From Streptomyces sp. AV19 (lineage in GTDB: Bacteria; Actinomycetota; Actinomycetes; Streptomycetales; Streptomycetaceae), in NCBI RefSeq assembly GCF_015999245.1, contig NZ_JAEAMR010000022.1, forward strand, positions 225,024 to 285,714: a DNA stretch of 60,691 bases, in the 5' to 3' direction. The notes below the pieces were generated by a model. It ran no database searches, had not been told where the DNA came from, and worked only from the letters and a program-made list of their open reading frames with translations. Shown piece after piece: positions 1 through 8,740 of this stretch (position 1 is the first letter of the stretch; each line of letters opens with the position of its first letter). The position numbers were made by a program, and so were the translations under genes.

Positions 1-84
1 AAGCCCCCGCTCACCGCGCGCAGCGCGGAGCCGGGCCGAGGGGCGCAGCCCCGGGAGAAACGGTGAAAGGGCGGGGCGGGGGCG
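1..84. repeat. Dispersed GC-rich intergenic repeat, copy 1
   Basis: Positions 1-80 match the reverse complement of 45642-45721 with a single mismatch (base 56). The block ends in the core GAAACGGTGAAAGGGCGGGG at 57-76, which recurs near 3474, 3576, 45646, 45975, 56365 and 60601. It sits downstream of the leftward transporter gene that ends at 196. The G/C-rich dyads suggest a terminator or REP-like role, which is inference. Confidence 0.8.
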
Positions 85-195
85 GCTTCCCCCAGCCCAG
101 GACCAACCGGGCACGCCCCCGGTGACACACCGACCCCAGGAGCCTGGGGAGCCCCAAGGCGCACCCCAGGCAAGCAGCAAAACCACCCCCACCCC

Positions 196-2694
196 CTAAT
201 CCGCATGGCCCAGCTGCAAATCCCTCTCCGTCCGCCCACCCCCCGCCACCCGCAACACCGTCGCCACCGGCGGATACCCGGCCGCCACCACCGTGTACTC
301 CCCCGCCGCCAGGTCCACGAAGCGGAACGTCCCGTCCGTGCCCGTGATCGCGGAGTCGACGACGTTGCCGGCCGCGTCCAGCAGGGTCACGCGCGCGTCC
401 TCCACGGGGCGCCCCGCCCCGGCCCGTACCGTGCCGCGCAGCACCGCGCCGCCCGCGAGTTCGACGTCCTGGCGCGTCTCGCGGGCCGACTGGACGGTCA
501 CGGGGAAGGCCGCGGGGCGGAACGCCGGCGCGCTCGCCGCCAACGTGTACTCACCTGCGACGAGTTCGTCGATGACGTATCCCCCGTCGTGGCCGGTGCG
601 CGTGGACGAGACGACCTCGCCCTGCACGTTCGTCAGGGTCACCAGCGCCTCGCACACCGGCGTCCCGTCCGCCGTCCGCACGGTGCCGGCCAGCCGCCCG
701 GCACCGCCGAGGACGACGTCGAGTTCGACCGGCCGCTCCCCGACCGTGACGGTGACCGCCTGCGGCTGGTGGCCGCCGGCCGCGGCGATGAGGACGTAGG
801 AGCCGGTCCCGGGCGTGCTCAGCGCGTAGCGGCCGTCCTCGCCGCTGGCCCCGCGGCCGATCTGCCGTCCCTGGACGTCGATCAGGGTGAGCGCGGCCCG
901 CGGCACGGTGGTCCCGTCGTGGTGCTGGACCGCGCCGGTGACGGGGATCCCCGCGCCCAAGTGGACGAAGGCGGTGACTGGTTCGGCCGCGAAGGGGGCC
1001 GGCTCGGTGATCAGCGGGGGCGGCGGCGGGGGCTCGCTCCGCGCGGGAGGGACGACGGGCGGCGCTTCGGGGGCGTTGTGGGACACCAGCGGTTTCTCTT
1101 TCAGCAGGAAGGCGATCAGGAAGCCGAGGACGAACACCGGAACGAGGTAGAGGAAGATCCGCGGCATGGCCTCCGCGTACGCCCGGACATAGCCGTCCCG
1201 CAGCGACGCCGGGAGCGCGTGCACCAGCTCCGGGGTGAGGGAGTCGGCGTCCGGGAGCCCTGCCCTGGGCGGCAGTTCGTCGGCGAGCCGGCCGGCCAGC
1301 CGGTGGGTGAGGAGGGTGCCGAAGACGGCGGCCCCGACCGAACCGCCGATCTGCCGGAAGTAGTTGTTGGCGCTGGTGGCCGTCCCGAGGTCGGCGGGCT
1401 GCGCGGAGTTCTGCACGACGAGGACGAGGACGGGCAGCGCGAGCCCGATGCCGATGCCGAGGACCGCCATCCAGAGGCTGTAGACCAGTCGCTCGGTGCC
1501 CGCCTCCAGGTGGGACAGGAGGTACATGCCCTCGGCGGACAGGGCGCAGCCCAGGATGGGCATCAGCTTGTAGTGGCCGGTGCGGCTGACGACCTGTCCC
1601 GCGACGAGCGAGGCGGCGACGATGCCGCCCATCATCGGCAGCATCAGCAGCCCGGAGCCGGTGGCGTCCGCGCCGTCCACCATCTGCAGGAAGGTGGGCA
1701 GGTAGCTGGCGGTGCCGAAGAGCCCTACGCCGACGACCGCGCCGACGAGTCCGGAGACGGTGAAGACCGGGTCGCGGAACAGGTGCGGCGGGATGATCGG
1801 TTCGGCCGCGTACTGCTCGACGACGACGAACAGCAGGGCCGTTCCGAGTGCGCCGGCGGCCAGTCCGATGGTGACCCGCGAGGTCCACGCGTACTCCGTG
1901 CCGCCCCAGGCCGTCAGCAGCACCAGGCAGGTGGAGGTGGTGGTCAGCAGCAGCGCGCCCAGCACGTCGAAGCGGCCGCGGGAGACCGGCCGGGGCAGGT
2001 CCAGCGCCTTGAGGACGACGAGCAGGGTGACCAGTCCGAAGGGGACGTTGACGTAGAAGCACCAGCGCCAGGAGGCGTGGTCGGTGAAGAACCCGCCCAG
2101 CAGCGGACCCGCGACCGAGGCGAGCCCGTAGGCGGCGCTGATGACGCCCATGTAGCGGCCGCGCTCGCGGGGCGGGACGATGTCGGCGATGATCGCCTGG
2201 ACGCCGATCAACAGGCCGCCGGCGCCGACCCCTTGGAGCGCGCGGAAGGCGATGAGCTGGTCCATGGTGCGCGACCAGCCGGCCAGTCCCGAGCCCAGGA
2301 CGAAGACGACGATGGCGAAGACGAAGACCGCCTTGCGCCCGAGGAGGTCGCCGAGCTTGCCGTAGAGCGGCAGGGCGACGGTGGAGGTGAGCAGGTAGGA
2401 CGTGACGGCCCAGGACATCCGGTCCAGGCCGTGCAGTTCACCGACGATCTTCGGCAGGCCGGTGGCGACGACGGTCTGGTCCAGCGCCGCGAGGAGCAGG
2501 GTGAGGACGAGCCCGGCGAAGACGAACCGTACGCGGCCCGCGCCCGGCCGGGCGTCCTCCCGGCCGGGCGGCAGTGGTGGTTCGGGGGCGGGCAGGGCGA
2601 GATGGCCGCCCTTCGCCAAGGTGGCCTCGGAGGTGGACCCGCCCACGTGTCTGCTCCCGTCGTCGCGCCTGTCCCGGCCGACCTTTTCTCGCAT
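196..2694 (-). CDS. DHA2-type MFS drug exporter with C-terminal carboxypeptidase-regulatory-like repeats
   Basis: Predicted 14-helix proton-driven multidrug exporter of the EmrB/QacA type in the cytoplasmic membrane. The transporter part spans about residues 55-545, with the DHA2 motif LDQTVVATGLP at the first helix and motif A as GKLGDLLGRK. A proline-rich linker (about 555-580) leads to three repeats of about 80 residues (about 595-832), each with a G-T-V...V-L-D/N...D-G-Y/F pattern typical of carboxypeptidase regulatory-like beta-sandwiches. The family is normally about 500 residues, so the 290-residue tail is an addition. No clear RBS precedes the ATG. A GTG at 2646, behind GGGAG, is a good alternative start. 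The substrate is unknown. Confidence 0.88.
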   Translation of the reverse strand: MREKVGRDRRDDGSRHVGGSTSEATLAKGGHLALPAPEPPLPPGREDARPGAGRVRFVFAGLVLTLLLAALDQTVVATGLPKIVGELHGLDRMSWAVTSYLLTSTVALPLYGKLGDLLGRKAVFVFAIVVFVLGSGLAGWSRTMDQLIAFRALQGVGAGGLLIGVQAIIADIVPPRERGRYMGVISAAYGLASVAGPLLGGFFTDHASWRWCFYVNVPFGLVTLLVVLKALDLPRPVSRGRFDVLGALLLTTTSTCLVLLTAWGGTEYAWTSRVTIGLAAGALGTALLFVVVEQYAAEPIIPPHLFRDPVFTVSGLVGAVVGVGLFGTASYLPTFLQMVDGADATGSGLLMLPMMGGIVAASLVAGQVVSRTGHYKLMPILGCALSAEGMYLLSHLEAGTERLVYSLWMAVLGIGIGLALPVLVLVVQNSAQPADLGTATSANNYFRQIGGSVGAAVFGTLLTHRLAGRLADELPPRAGLPDADSLTPELVHALPASLRDGYVRAYAEAMPRIFLYLVPVFVLGFLIAFLLKEKPLVSHNAPEAPPVVPPARSEPPPPPPLITEPAPFAAEPVTAFVHLGAGIPVTGAVQHHDGTTVPRAALTLIDVQGRQIGRGASGEDGRYALSTPGTGSYVLIAAAGGHQPQAVTVTVGERPVELDVVLGGAGRLAGTVRTADGTPVCEALVTLTNVQGEVVSSTRTGHDGGYVIDELVAGEYTLAASAPAFRPAAFPVTVQSARETRQDVELAGGAVLRGTVRAGAGRPVEDARVTLLDAAGNVVDSAITGTDGTFRFVDLAAGEYTVVAAGYPPVATVLRVAGGGRTERDLQLGHAD

Positions 2695-2842
2695 TACGCG
2701 ACAACGGGGAGCAAGCGCGACGATTTACCCGGGCGTTGGGCCCAGGTGGCTTTCCGCCGGTCGGAGGCGTTGCGGCGGTCCGGCGTGGGGCCGGGAAAAC
2801 CACTCGATCAGGTGACGATCAGGTCAGCCCGTCTCCCGCCGC

Positions 2843-3289
2843 TCAGCTCTTCTCCGTCTCGGCCGCGAGGCGGGCGAGGACGGCGTCGTGGATACGGGCC
2901 AGGCCCTTGGGCGCGAAGGTCCGCTCGAAGAATCCGCCGATGCCGGTGGCGCCCGTCCAGGTGGTGGTGACGGCGGCCTTGGCGCGGCCCTCGCCGGCGG
3001 GGGTGACGGTCCAGGTGGTCACCATGGTGGAGTTGCGGTCCTTCTCCACCAGCTGCCCGGTGGAGGGCTCGGAGACCTCCAGCAGGCAGTCGCGGACGCG
3101 CTTGCTGGTGGCCTGGAGCTTCCAGTGCACGAGGGTGCCCTCGCCGTCGCCGCCCTCGCGCACCTCGTACTCGCTGTAGTGCTCGGTCAGCAGCTTGGCG
3201 CGGGTGCCGCTGTAGTCGGCCAGCGCGTCGAAGACCTCCTCCGGGTCCGCCGCGATGATCCGCTCCGTGGTGGCCTCGACCTGGCCCAT
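2843..3289 (-). CDS. SRPBCC (START/Bet v1-like) family protein
   Basis: 148-residue protein with the polyketide-cyclase/START-like fold. The N-terminus (TTERIIAADPEEVFDALADY) is the usual first strand and helix of SRPBCC proteins, which hold a hydrophobic ligand in a central cavity. A longer upstream frame exists, but ATG 3289 is chosen because GGAGGA precedes it at good spacing. It stands alone between the exporter and a repeat-bearing spacer. The ligand and role are not evident. It resembles the conserved Streptomyces proteins annotated only as SRPBCC family. Confidence 0.85.
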   Translation of the reverse strand: MGQVEATTERIIAADPEEVFDALADYSGTRAKLLTEHYSEYEVREGGDGEGTLVHWKLQATSKRVRDCLLEVSEPSTGQLVEKDRNSTMVTTWTVTPAGEGRAKAAVTTTWTGATGIGGFFERTFAPKGLARIHDAVLARLAAETEKS

Positions 3290-3473
3290 GACGTGTCCTC
3301 CGGGACGTTCGGTGCAGTGCGCGCCGCTCCCTGCGGCCGCGGGCACAGCCAATCACCAACATCGCGGGGGCCCAAATCCGAGTGCGCTCGTTTTGCGTAC
3401 ATACATAGGTTTCTCTCTGCGGACGGTGGCGGGCCGCTAACGTGCGGCTCGCGTGCGGGGGGGGCTGCCCCTG

Positions 3474-3595
3474 CCCCGCCCTTTCACCGTTTCTCGCGCG
3501 CTCCGCGCGGGGTGCAACGCGGCTGCGGAGGACTGGGGGTGCCCCCTCTGGGGGAGCGCGCAGCGTGCTGCTGCGGAAACGGCGAAAGGGCGGGG
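3474..3595. repeat. Dispersed GC-rich intergenic repeat, copy 2 (inverted pair)
   Basis: CCCCGCCCTTTCACCGTTTC at 3474-3493 faces an inverted partner at 3576-3595 with one change (GGCGAAAG for GGTGAAAG). The two arms enclose about 80 bp of GC-rich palindromic sequence. The spacer 3290-3731 holds this unit and an AT-richer stretch at about 3393-3420 that could carry the promoter of the SRPBCC gene. Confidence 0.75.
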
Positions 3596-3731
3596 CGGGG
3601 ACTCTCAACTGCGAGCGCCCCCGCGCGCATCGCACCCCCCACACGCCGGGCGCACGACCATCCGCAACGGAGCGCGCCCCGCGCATGACCGACGGCGCGC
3701 CGGGCCGCACTGAGCCCCATCACCCAGCGCC

Positions 3732-4367
3732 CTACCTCCGCGGAACGTCCCGCACCCGCCGGACCCCCGCCCGCCCGTTCAGCCGCGCCAGCGCCAGCAC
3801 CGCCGCCGGACGCAGCCGTTCGTGCTCGCGCGCCGCGACCAGCGTCGCCTCCGCCCGCCGGTCGCCGAGCGTGCCGAGCCCCTCGACGCAGGCGCGGGCG
3901 ACCGGCCAGCAGTGGTCCCGGGCCGCCAGCAGCCGCTCCAGCGTGGCGAGCAGGGCCGGTACGGACTCGGGAGCGCGCAACTCGCTGAGCAGCCGGACCG
4001 GATGCAGCGCATACGCCGTGCGCAGCGGGTTCGTCGCGAGCGCCGCCGCCGCCCGCGCCGTGCGCGGATCCCGCAGCCGGGCGAGCACGTGCGCGGCCGT
4101 CGCACACCGCACCGGTTCCCGGTAGTTGAGGAGGAGGACCAGCGTCTCGAAGGCCCGCCGGTCCCCCCGCACACCGAGCGCGAAAGCGGCGATCTCCCGT
4201 GCCCACAGCGGCCGTTCGGGAGCGACCAGGACGTCGGCGAGCGCGTCCCGCGCGGCCCGGCCGTCCGTGCGCACCAGGGCGACGAGCCGCTCGTACGCCG
4301 TGAACTCGGCCGGGGAGACCAGTTCGGCCCGTACCCGTTTCAGCAGTACCCGGAATTCTTCTTCCAT
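3732..4367 (-). CDS. HEAT-repeat-like protein
   Basis: 211-residue, Ala/Leu/Arg-rich, all-helical protein with several degenerate HEAT/armadillo-like helix pairs, for example around ALADVLVAPERPLWAREIAAFAL and SVPALLATLERLLAARD. There is no signal peptide or membrane segment. ATG 4367 is preferred over an upstream GTG because GAGGAGAG precedes it. Homologues in Streptomyces are, from memory, sometimes annotated as adenylosuccinate lyase. Nothing here supports that enzyme: no lyase signature, and far too short. A protein-protein scaffold is the likely role. Confidence 0.75.
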   Translation of the reverse strand: MEEEFRVLLKRVRAELVSPAEFTAYERLVALVRTDGRAARDALADVLVAPERPLWAREIAAFALGVRGDRRAFETLVLLLNYREPVRCATAAHVLARLRDPRTARAAAALATNPLRTAYALHPVRLLSELRAPESVPALLATLERLLAARDHCWPVARACVEGLGTLGDRRAEATLVAAREHERLRPAAVLALARLNGRAGVRRVRDVPRR

Positions 4368-4711
4368 TGCTGCTCTCCTCCCGAGTGGCCTGTACCACAT
4401 CGTAAGTCGCGGGTACGCACCCTGGCGCTCTGGGTTACCGGTGAGTTAACCTCCCGACACGAGCAGCACCCTCGCTCGGGCGGTCTGGTGACGCAGCCGC
4501 CTTCGGCACCCGGCATCCTCGACGCCCGGTGCCGGTCCGCCGGTTCGGCACTCCAGTACGGCACGGCCCCGGGACAGGGCCGGCCGACCTCACAACTCCT
4601 CCCCCGTGGACGCCCTTTACCCGTCCGCGGCCGTCATTAAGTCGCCGCGCCCGCAACGGGACGCGCGGCGCCCATCACCCGTGCCCGGGTAACACCCTCT
4701 GGAGTCCCGCG

Positions 4712-6517
4712 ATGGACCGTCAGTCCACCCCTCCGTCCCCCAGCCCGCTCTCCACCGTCGCCGTGGTCGGTCTCGGCACGATGGGCACCGGCATCGCCGA
4801 AGTGCTCGTCCGGGCCGGCCGCGAGGTCGTCGGCATCGACGTCAGCCAGGCCGCCATCCGCCGCGCCACCGGAGCGCTGGCGTCCGCCACCGCCCGCGCG
4901 GCCGCGCGCGGCCGCATCACCGAGGACGAACGCCGCGCCGCGCTGGCCCGGTTCCGCACCTCGGCCGACGTGGCCGACGCGGCCGGCGCCGACCTGGTCA
5001 TCGAGGTCGTGCCGGAGGACTACGCCCTCAAGCAGCAGGTGTTCACCGCCCTGGACGCCGTCGTGCGCCCCGACACCGTCCTGGCCACCGGCACCAACGC
5101 CCTGTCCGTGACCCGGCTCGCCGCCGACTCGGCCCGCCCCGAACGCGTCCTGGGGCTGCACTTCTTCAACCCCGCGCCCGCGATGAAGCTGGTCGAGATC
5201 GTCTCGTCCGTGCTCACCGCGCCCGCCGCCGTCGCCGCGGTCACCGAACTCGCCCTGGAACTGGGCAAGGAGCCGGTCGCGGTCGGCGACCGTCCCGGAT
5301 TCGTCGCCGACGGGCTGCTGTTCGGCTACCTCAACCAGGCGGCGGCGATGTACGAGTCGCGCTACGCGAGCCGCGAGGACATCGACGCCGCGATGAAGCT
5401 CGGCTGCGGGCTGCCGATGGGCCCGCTGGCCCTCCTGGACCTGATCGGCGTCGACACCGCGCGCACCGTCCTGGAGGCGATGTACGCCGCCTCGCACGAC
5501 CGGCTGCACGCGCCCGCGCCGGTCCTGGGCCAGCTCGCCGCCGCCGGGCTGACCGGCCGCAAGGCGGGCCGCGGCTTCTACACGTACGAGGAGCCGGGCT
5601 CGGCGACGGTCGTCCCCGACGCGGAGACGCCGGGCGCGGCCTCCGCCGCCGCGGCCGCCCTCCCCGTGCGCTCGGTCGGCGTCGCCGGCTCGGGGACGAT
5701 GGCGAGCGGCATCGCCGAGGTCTTCGCCAAGGCGGGCTTCCCCGTCGTGCTCGCCGCCCGCTCGCCGGAGAAGGCCGAGGCGGCCAAGGCCCGGATCGCG
5801 GCGTCACTGGCCCGCTCGGTGACCAAGGGCCGCCTCACCGAGGCCGAACGGGAAACCGCCCTCGCGGCCATCACCCCGTCCGGCACCCTCGACTCCTTCG
5901 CGGACGTCGACCTGGCCGTCGAGGCGGTCGCGGAAGACCTCGACGTCAAAGGCGAACTGTTCGCCACCCTCGACAAGACCTGCAAGCCCGGCGCCGTCCT
6001 CGCCACCACCACGTCCTCCCTCCCCGTCATCGCCTGCGCCCGCGCGACCACCCGCCCCCGGGACGTCGTCGGCATGCACTTCTTCAACCCGGCGCCCGCG
6101 ATGAAGCTCGTCGAGATCGTCCGCACCGTCCTCACCTCCGACGAGGCCCACGCCACGGTCCGTTCCGTCTGCGCCGCGATCCGCAAGCACCCCGTGGACT
6201 GCGGCGACCGCGCGGGCTTCATCGTCAACGCCCTTCTCTTCCCCTACCTCAACAACGCGGTCAAGATGGTGCAGGAGCACTACGCCACCCCCGACGACAT
6301 CGACGCCGCGATGAAGCTCGGCGGCGGCTATCCGATGGGCCCCTTCGAACTCCTCGACGTCGTCGGCCTGGACGTCTCCCTGGCCATCGAGCGCGTGCTG
6401 CACCGGGAGTTCCGCGATCCGGGCCTGGCCCCCGCGCCACTGCTGGAGCACCTGGTGGCGGCGGGCTGCCTCGGACGCAAGACGGGGCGCGGCTTCCGCG
6501 AGTATGCGCGACCCTGA
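4712..6517 (+). CDS. hbd: Tandem-fused 3-hydroxybutyryl/3-hydroxyacyl-CoA dehydrogenase
   Basis: Predicted NAD(P)-dependent interconversion of acetoacetyl-CoA and 3-hydroxybutyryl-CoA, the step that feeds crotonyl-CoA to Ccr. The 601 residues contain two complete units. Each has a Rossmann loop (GLGTMGTGIAEVL near residue 20, and GSGTMASGIAEVF near 327), the catalytic-His segment HFFNPAPAMKLVEIV, and the C-terminal D-A-A-M-K-L-G...PMGP...LLD motif. Single-unit enzymes are about 285 residues, so this is an internal duplication and fusion. ATG 4712 follows GGAG. A TetR gene follows and the pathway genes resume at 25940. From memory, long dehydrogenases of this type sit beside ccr in other Streptomyces. 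Confidence 0.92.
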   Translation: MDRQSTPPSPSPLSTVAVVGLGTMGTGIAEVLVRAGREVVGIDVSQAAIRRATGALASATARAAARGRITEDERRAALARFRTSADVADAAGADLVIEVVPEDYALKQQVFTALDAVVRPDTVLATGTNALSVTRLAADSARPERVLGLHFFNPAPAMKLVEIVSSVLTAPAAVAAVTELALELGKEPVAVGDRPGFVADGLLFGYLNQAAAMYESRYASREDIDAAMKLGCGLPMGPLALLDLIGVDTARTVLEAMYAASHDRLHAPAPVLGQLAAAGLTGRKAGRGFYTYEEPGSATVVPDAETPGAASAAAAALPVRSVGVAGSGTMASGIAEVFAKAGFPVVLAARSPEKAEAAKARIAASLARSVTKGRLTEAERETALAAITPSGTLDSFADVDLAVEAVAEDLDVKGELFATLDKTCKPGAVLATTTSSLPVIACARATTRPRDVVGMHFFNPAPAMKLVEIVRTVLTSDEAHATVRSVCAAIRKHPVDCGDRAGFIVNALLFPYLNNAVKMVQEHYATPDDIDAAMKLGGGYPMGPFELLDVVGLDVSLAIERVLHREFRDPGLAPAPLLEHLVAAGCLGRKTGRGFREYARP

Positions 6518-6524
6518 CGCGGGC

Positions 6525-6550
6525 TGGGGCGGCCTCCTCGAGCCGCCCCA
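6525..6550 (+). terminator. Hairpin after the dehydrogenase gene
   Basis: TGGGGCGGC (6525-6533) pairs perfectly with GCCGCCCCA (6542-6550) across an 8-nt loop, 8 nt after the stop codon. No T-run follows, as is common for Streptomyces terminators. Confidence 0.6.
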
Positions 6551-6570
6551 CGGTCCGTCCCCGCACACCC

Positions 6571-6590
6571 ACACGACGGCGTGTTACGTT
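6571..6590 (+). promoter_or_regulatory. Candidate tetR promoter with operator dyad
   Basis: A TACGTT -10-like box lies at 6585-6590, so transcription could begin at the A of ATG 6597 (leaderless). It overlaps the dyad ACACG-ACGG-CGTGT at 6571-6584, a plausible autoregulatory site. No good -35 is visible. Confidence 0.35.
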
Positions 6591-6596
6591 CCCCAC

Positions 6597-7421
6597 ATGT
6601 CCCAGCCCGCCAAGTCAGCCCGCCCGCCGCGCGGGGCCGCCACCAGGGGATCCGGCCCGTCCGAGCCGGAGAGCGCGGGCGGCCGCCGCGCCGCCGCCCA
6701 GCGCCTCACCATGCGCCGCAAACTCGCCGCCGCGGCGATGGAGTTGTTCGCCACCAAGGGCTACGAGGCGACCACCGTCGACGAGATCGCCGCCGCGGCG
6801 GGGGTCGCCCGCCGGACCTTCTTCCGCCACTTCCGCTCCAAGGAAGAGGCGATCTTCCCCGACCACGACGACACCCTCGTCCGCGCGGCCGCGGTCCTCG
6901 ACGCCGCGCCCGCGCACGAGAACCCGATCGACACGATCTGCCGCGGCATCAAGGAGGTCATGCGGATGTACGCGGCCTCGCCGGCCGTGTCCGTCGAGCG
7001 CTACCGCCTCACCCGCGAGGTCCCCACCCTGCGCGAGCGCGAGATCGCCTCGGTCGCCCGCTACGAACGTCTCTTCACCCGCTACCTCCTCGTCCACTTC
7101 GAGGAGGGCACGCACCACGACGACGACCCGTTGTTGGCGGAGGTCGCCGCCTCCGCCGTCGTCACGGCCCACAACCACGTCCTCCGCCGCTGGCTCCGCG
7201 CCGGCGGCGAGGGCGACCTGGAGGCCCAGCTCGACCACGCGTTCGCGATCGTCCGCGAAACGGTGGGCCGGGGAATCGGCGCGGGCCGCGAACCTCTCCC
7301 GTCCGCCTCGGCGCACGCCGAGGGCGAGGTCCTGGTAACGGTCGCCCGCACGGACACACCGCTGGCGGACGTGATGGCGGCGATCGAGAAGGTGCTGAGG
7401 CCGGGGGCGGGCGAGGGCTGA
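6597..7421 (+). CDS. TetR-family transcriptional regulator
   Basis: 274 residues. The N-terminal 35 residues are a disordered S/P/G/R-rich extension. The TetR HTH follows (about 40-90: AAAMELFATKGYEATTVDEIAAAAGVARRTFFRHFRSKEEAI, shown in the translation), then an all-helical ligand domain. The start is the ATG closest to the HTH with a possible leaderless promoter. No RBS is visible. Its position between the 3-hydroxyacyl-CoA dehydrogenase and, beyond the insertion, ccr suggests it controls acyl-CoA (ethylmalonyl-CoA pathway) genes, which is inference from context. A 33-bp copy of its 3' end recurs at 9561-9593. Confidence 0.88.
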   Translation: MSQPAKSARPPRGAATRGSGPSEPESAGGRRAAAQRLTMRRKLAAAAMELFATKGYEATTVDEIAAAAGVARRTFFRHFRSKEEAIFPDHDDTLVRAAAVLDAAPAHENPIDTICRGIKEVMRMYAASPAVSVERYRLTREVPTLREREIASVARYERLFTRYLLVHFEEGTHHDDDPLLAEVAASAVVTAHNHVLRRWLRAGGEGDLEAQLDHAFAIVRETVGRGIGAGREPLPSASAHAEGEVLVTVARTDTPLADVMAAIEKVLRPGAGEG

Positions 7422-7428
7422 TCCGTGA
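7389..7428 (+). repeat. TetR 3'-end sequence duplicated downstream (direct repeats)
   Basis: Bases 7389-7421 (last codons of the TetR gene) recur at 9561-9593 with one mismatch. The overlapping 17-mer CGAGGGCTGATCCGTGA at 7412-7428 recurs exactly at 9684-9700. The repeats bracket about 2.2 kb carrying two genes. They look like junction scars of an insertion or of recombination at the TetR stop codon. Confidence 0.75.
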
Positions 7429-7558
7429 GCCCACGGCCGCTGACGGTCGTGGGCCGAGCCTTCTCATGACCAGGGCCGTGACCACGAGCGTTCGCCGGCT
7501 CGCTGCTCGTCTCCGGGACCGGAGACCGGGCCGGCCGGGGCCCCGATAGCCTTCCCCC

Positions 7559-8380
7559 GTGTCGAGAAGACTGAACTGGGACGACCTCCCCGACGACGTT
7601 CTCGCGGCAGTGCGCGAGCACACCGGCACCATTGACCGGGCTGAGCCCGTGAACTCCGGGTTCAGCAGCAAGATCGCCGTCAAGCTGGATACCGCGCGCG
7701 GCCGCGTCTTCGTGAAAGGGATGCGGCAGGATCACGCGGAGACATGGACGCAGCAGCGCGAGGAGGCAGTCAACCCCTACGTCGTTCCCCTCGGGCCGAG
7801 GGTCTTGTGGCGCACAGGCGCAGGCGGCTGGGACCTGCTCGGCTTCGAGCACCTCGTCGGCCGCAGCGCCGACTACAGCCCGGGGTCCGCGGATCTTCCC
7901 GTCGTCGTCGAAGCTCTGACGGCCCTGGGGCACCTCGGCTGTCCCGATGTGGAGTTGGAGGACGCGGGGAAGCGGTGGGGTGTCCACCTCGACGATCCCG
8001 CTGATGCGGAACTGTTCGCCGGTACCGCGCTCTTGCACACCGACTGGAACCCCAGCAACGTACTCATCACCGCCCCGGACACCGCGCGGCACCTCGACTG
8101 GCCCTGGGCCACTCGAGGTGCCGGTTGGATCGACCCGGCGTGCTGGATCGTCTGGCTCGTCTTCTCCGGGCACACCCCTCACGAGGCCGAACAGTGGGCT
8201 GCCAAGGTGCCCGTGTGGTCCACCGCCCCTGACCGCGCCCTCGACGTGTTCTCCACCGCCCACGCCCAGTACTGGAAGCGCACGGCCGACGATCACCCCA
8301 ACGAATGGACACTCGGGCTCCGCGATGCCGCTGCTCGATGGGCCAGGTATCGGACGGACAGCTCGTCCCTCACCAAGTGA
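7559..8380 (+). CDS. Phosphotransferase (APH/choline-kinase-like fold)
   Basis: 273 residues with the kinase-like fold of aminoglycoside phosphotransferases. KGMRQD near residue 60 supplies the ATP-binding lysine. The catalytic loop reads H-T-D-W-N-P-S-N-V-L-I (about residues 160-170; canonical H-G-D-x-x-P-x-N), and DWPWATRGAGWIDPA follows as the metal-binding segment. The start is a GTG with no RBS; TAGCCT at 7547-7552 would place transcription at the GTG (leaderless). The substrate cannot be told. Drug, sugar or small-metabolite kinases are all possible. It is the first gene of the accessory block. Confidence 0.8.
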   Translation: MSRRLNWDDLPDDVLAAVREHTGTIDRAEPVNSGFSSKIAVKLDTARGRVFVKGMRQDHAETWTQQREEAVNPYVVPLGPRVLWRTGAGGWDLLGFEHLVGRSADYSPGSADLPVVVEALTALGHLGCPDVELEDAGKRWGVHLDDPADAELFAGTALLHTDWNPSNVLITAPDTARHLDWPWATRGAGWIDPACWIVWLVFSGHTPHEAEQWAAKVPVWSTAPDRALDVFSTAHAQYWKRTADDHPNEWTLGLRDAAARWARYRTDSSSLTK

Positions 8381-8740
8381 CCGTATTGGTCGCCGGGTTG
8401 TGGTCAAATCGTGGCGGCGAGGGGGCGTCCGCCCAGCGGATGCCCTTCTCGCCACGGACGCGGGCGCGTTCGCGTAGCCGGCCCGCGGCTCGCCTGCCGT
8501 GCCACGTCAGCTGTCTCGTCGTGCCACTGTGACTCCTGGCTCCTGGAGCACACCGTTCGAGGCCCGGAACGCCCCCGCCTCCCGGCCCCGATCCGCAGGC
8601 ACTGCCCCAGGCAGGACGACGAGTGGCCCAGCGGCTGCACCGCCCCGCCGCGATCGTCACCTGACAACGTTCGCCCGCGCAGCGCCAGGCCGGGCCGGCT
8701 GCCGAGTTGGGCCGGTCGTTCTGGGCGGGTGCCGGTGCTG
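8381..8740. other. Intergenic region without a convincing gene
   Basis: The phosphotransferase and the leftward oxygenase gene converge here. Several open frames exist, but none has an RBS with a recognisable product. A leftward frame ending at 8404 is arginine-rich and unlike the neighbours. No clear terminator dyad was located. Confidence 0.4.

Noticed and set aside
205..2970. 921-residue rightward frame opposite the drug exporter
   Set aside because: Low-complexity R/G/A/D-rich product with no RBS or family match. The leftward frame encodes a clear DHA2 exporter.
3732..4367. Adenylosuccinate lyase annotation for the HEAT-like protein
   Set aside because: About 211 residues against roughly 450 for the enzyme, no lyase signature, and only helical repeats are visible.
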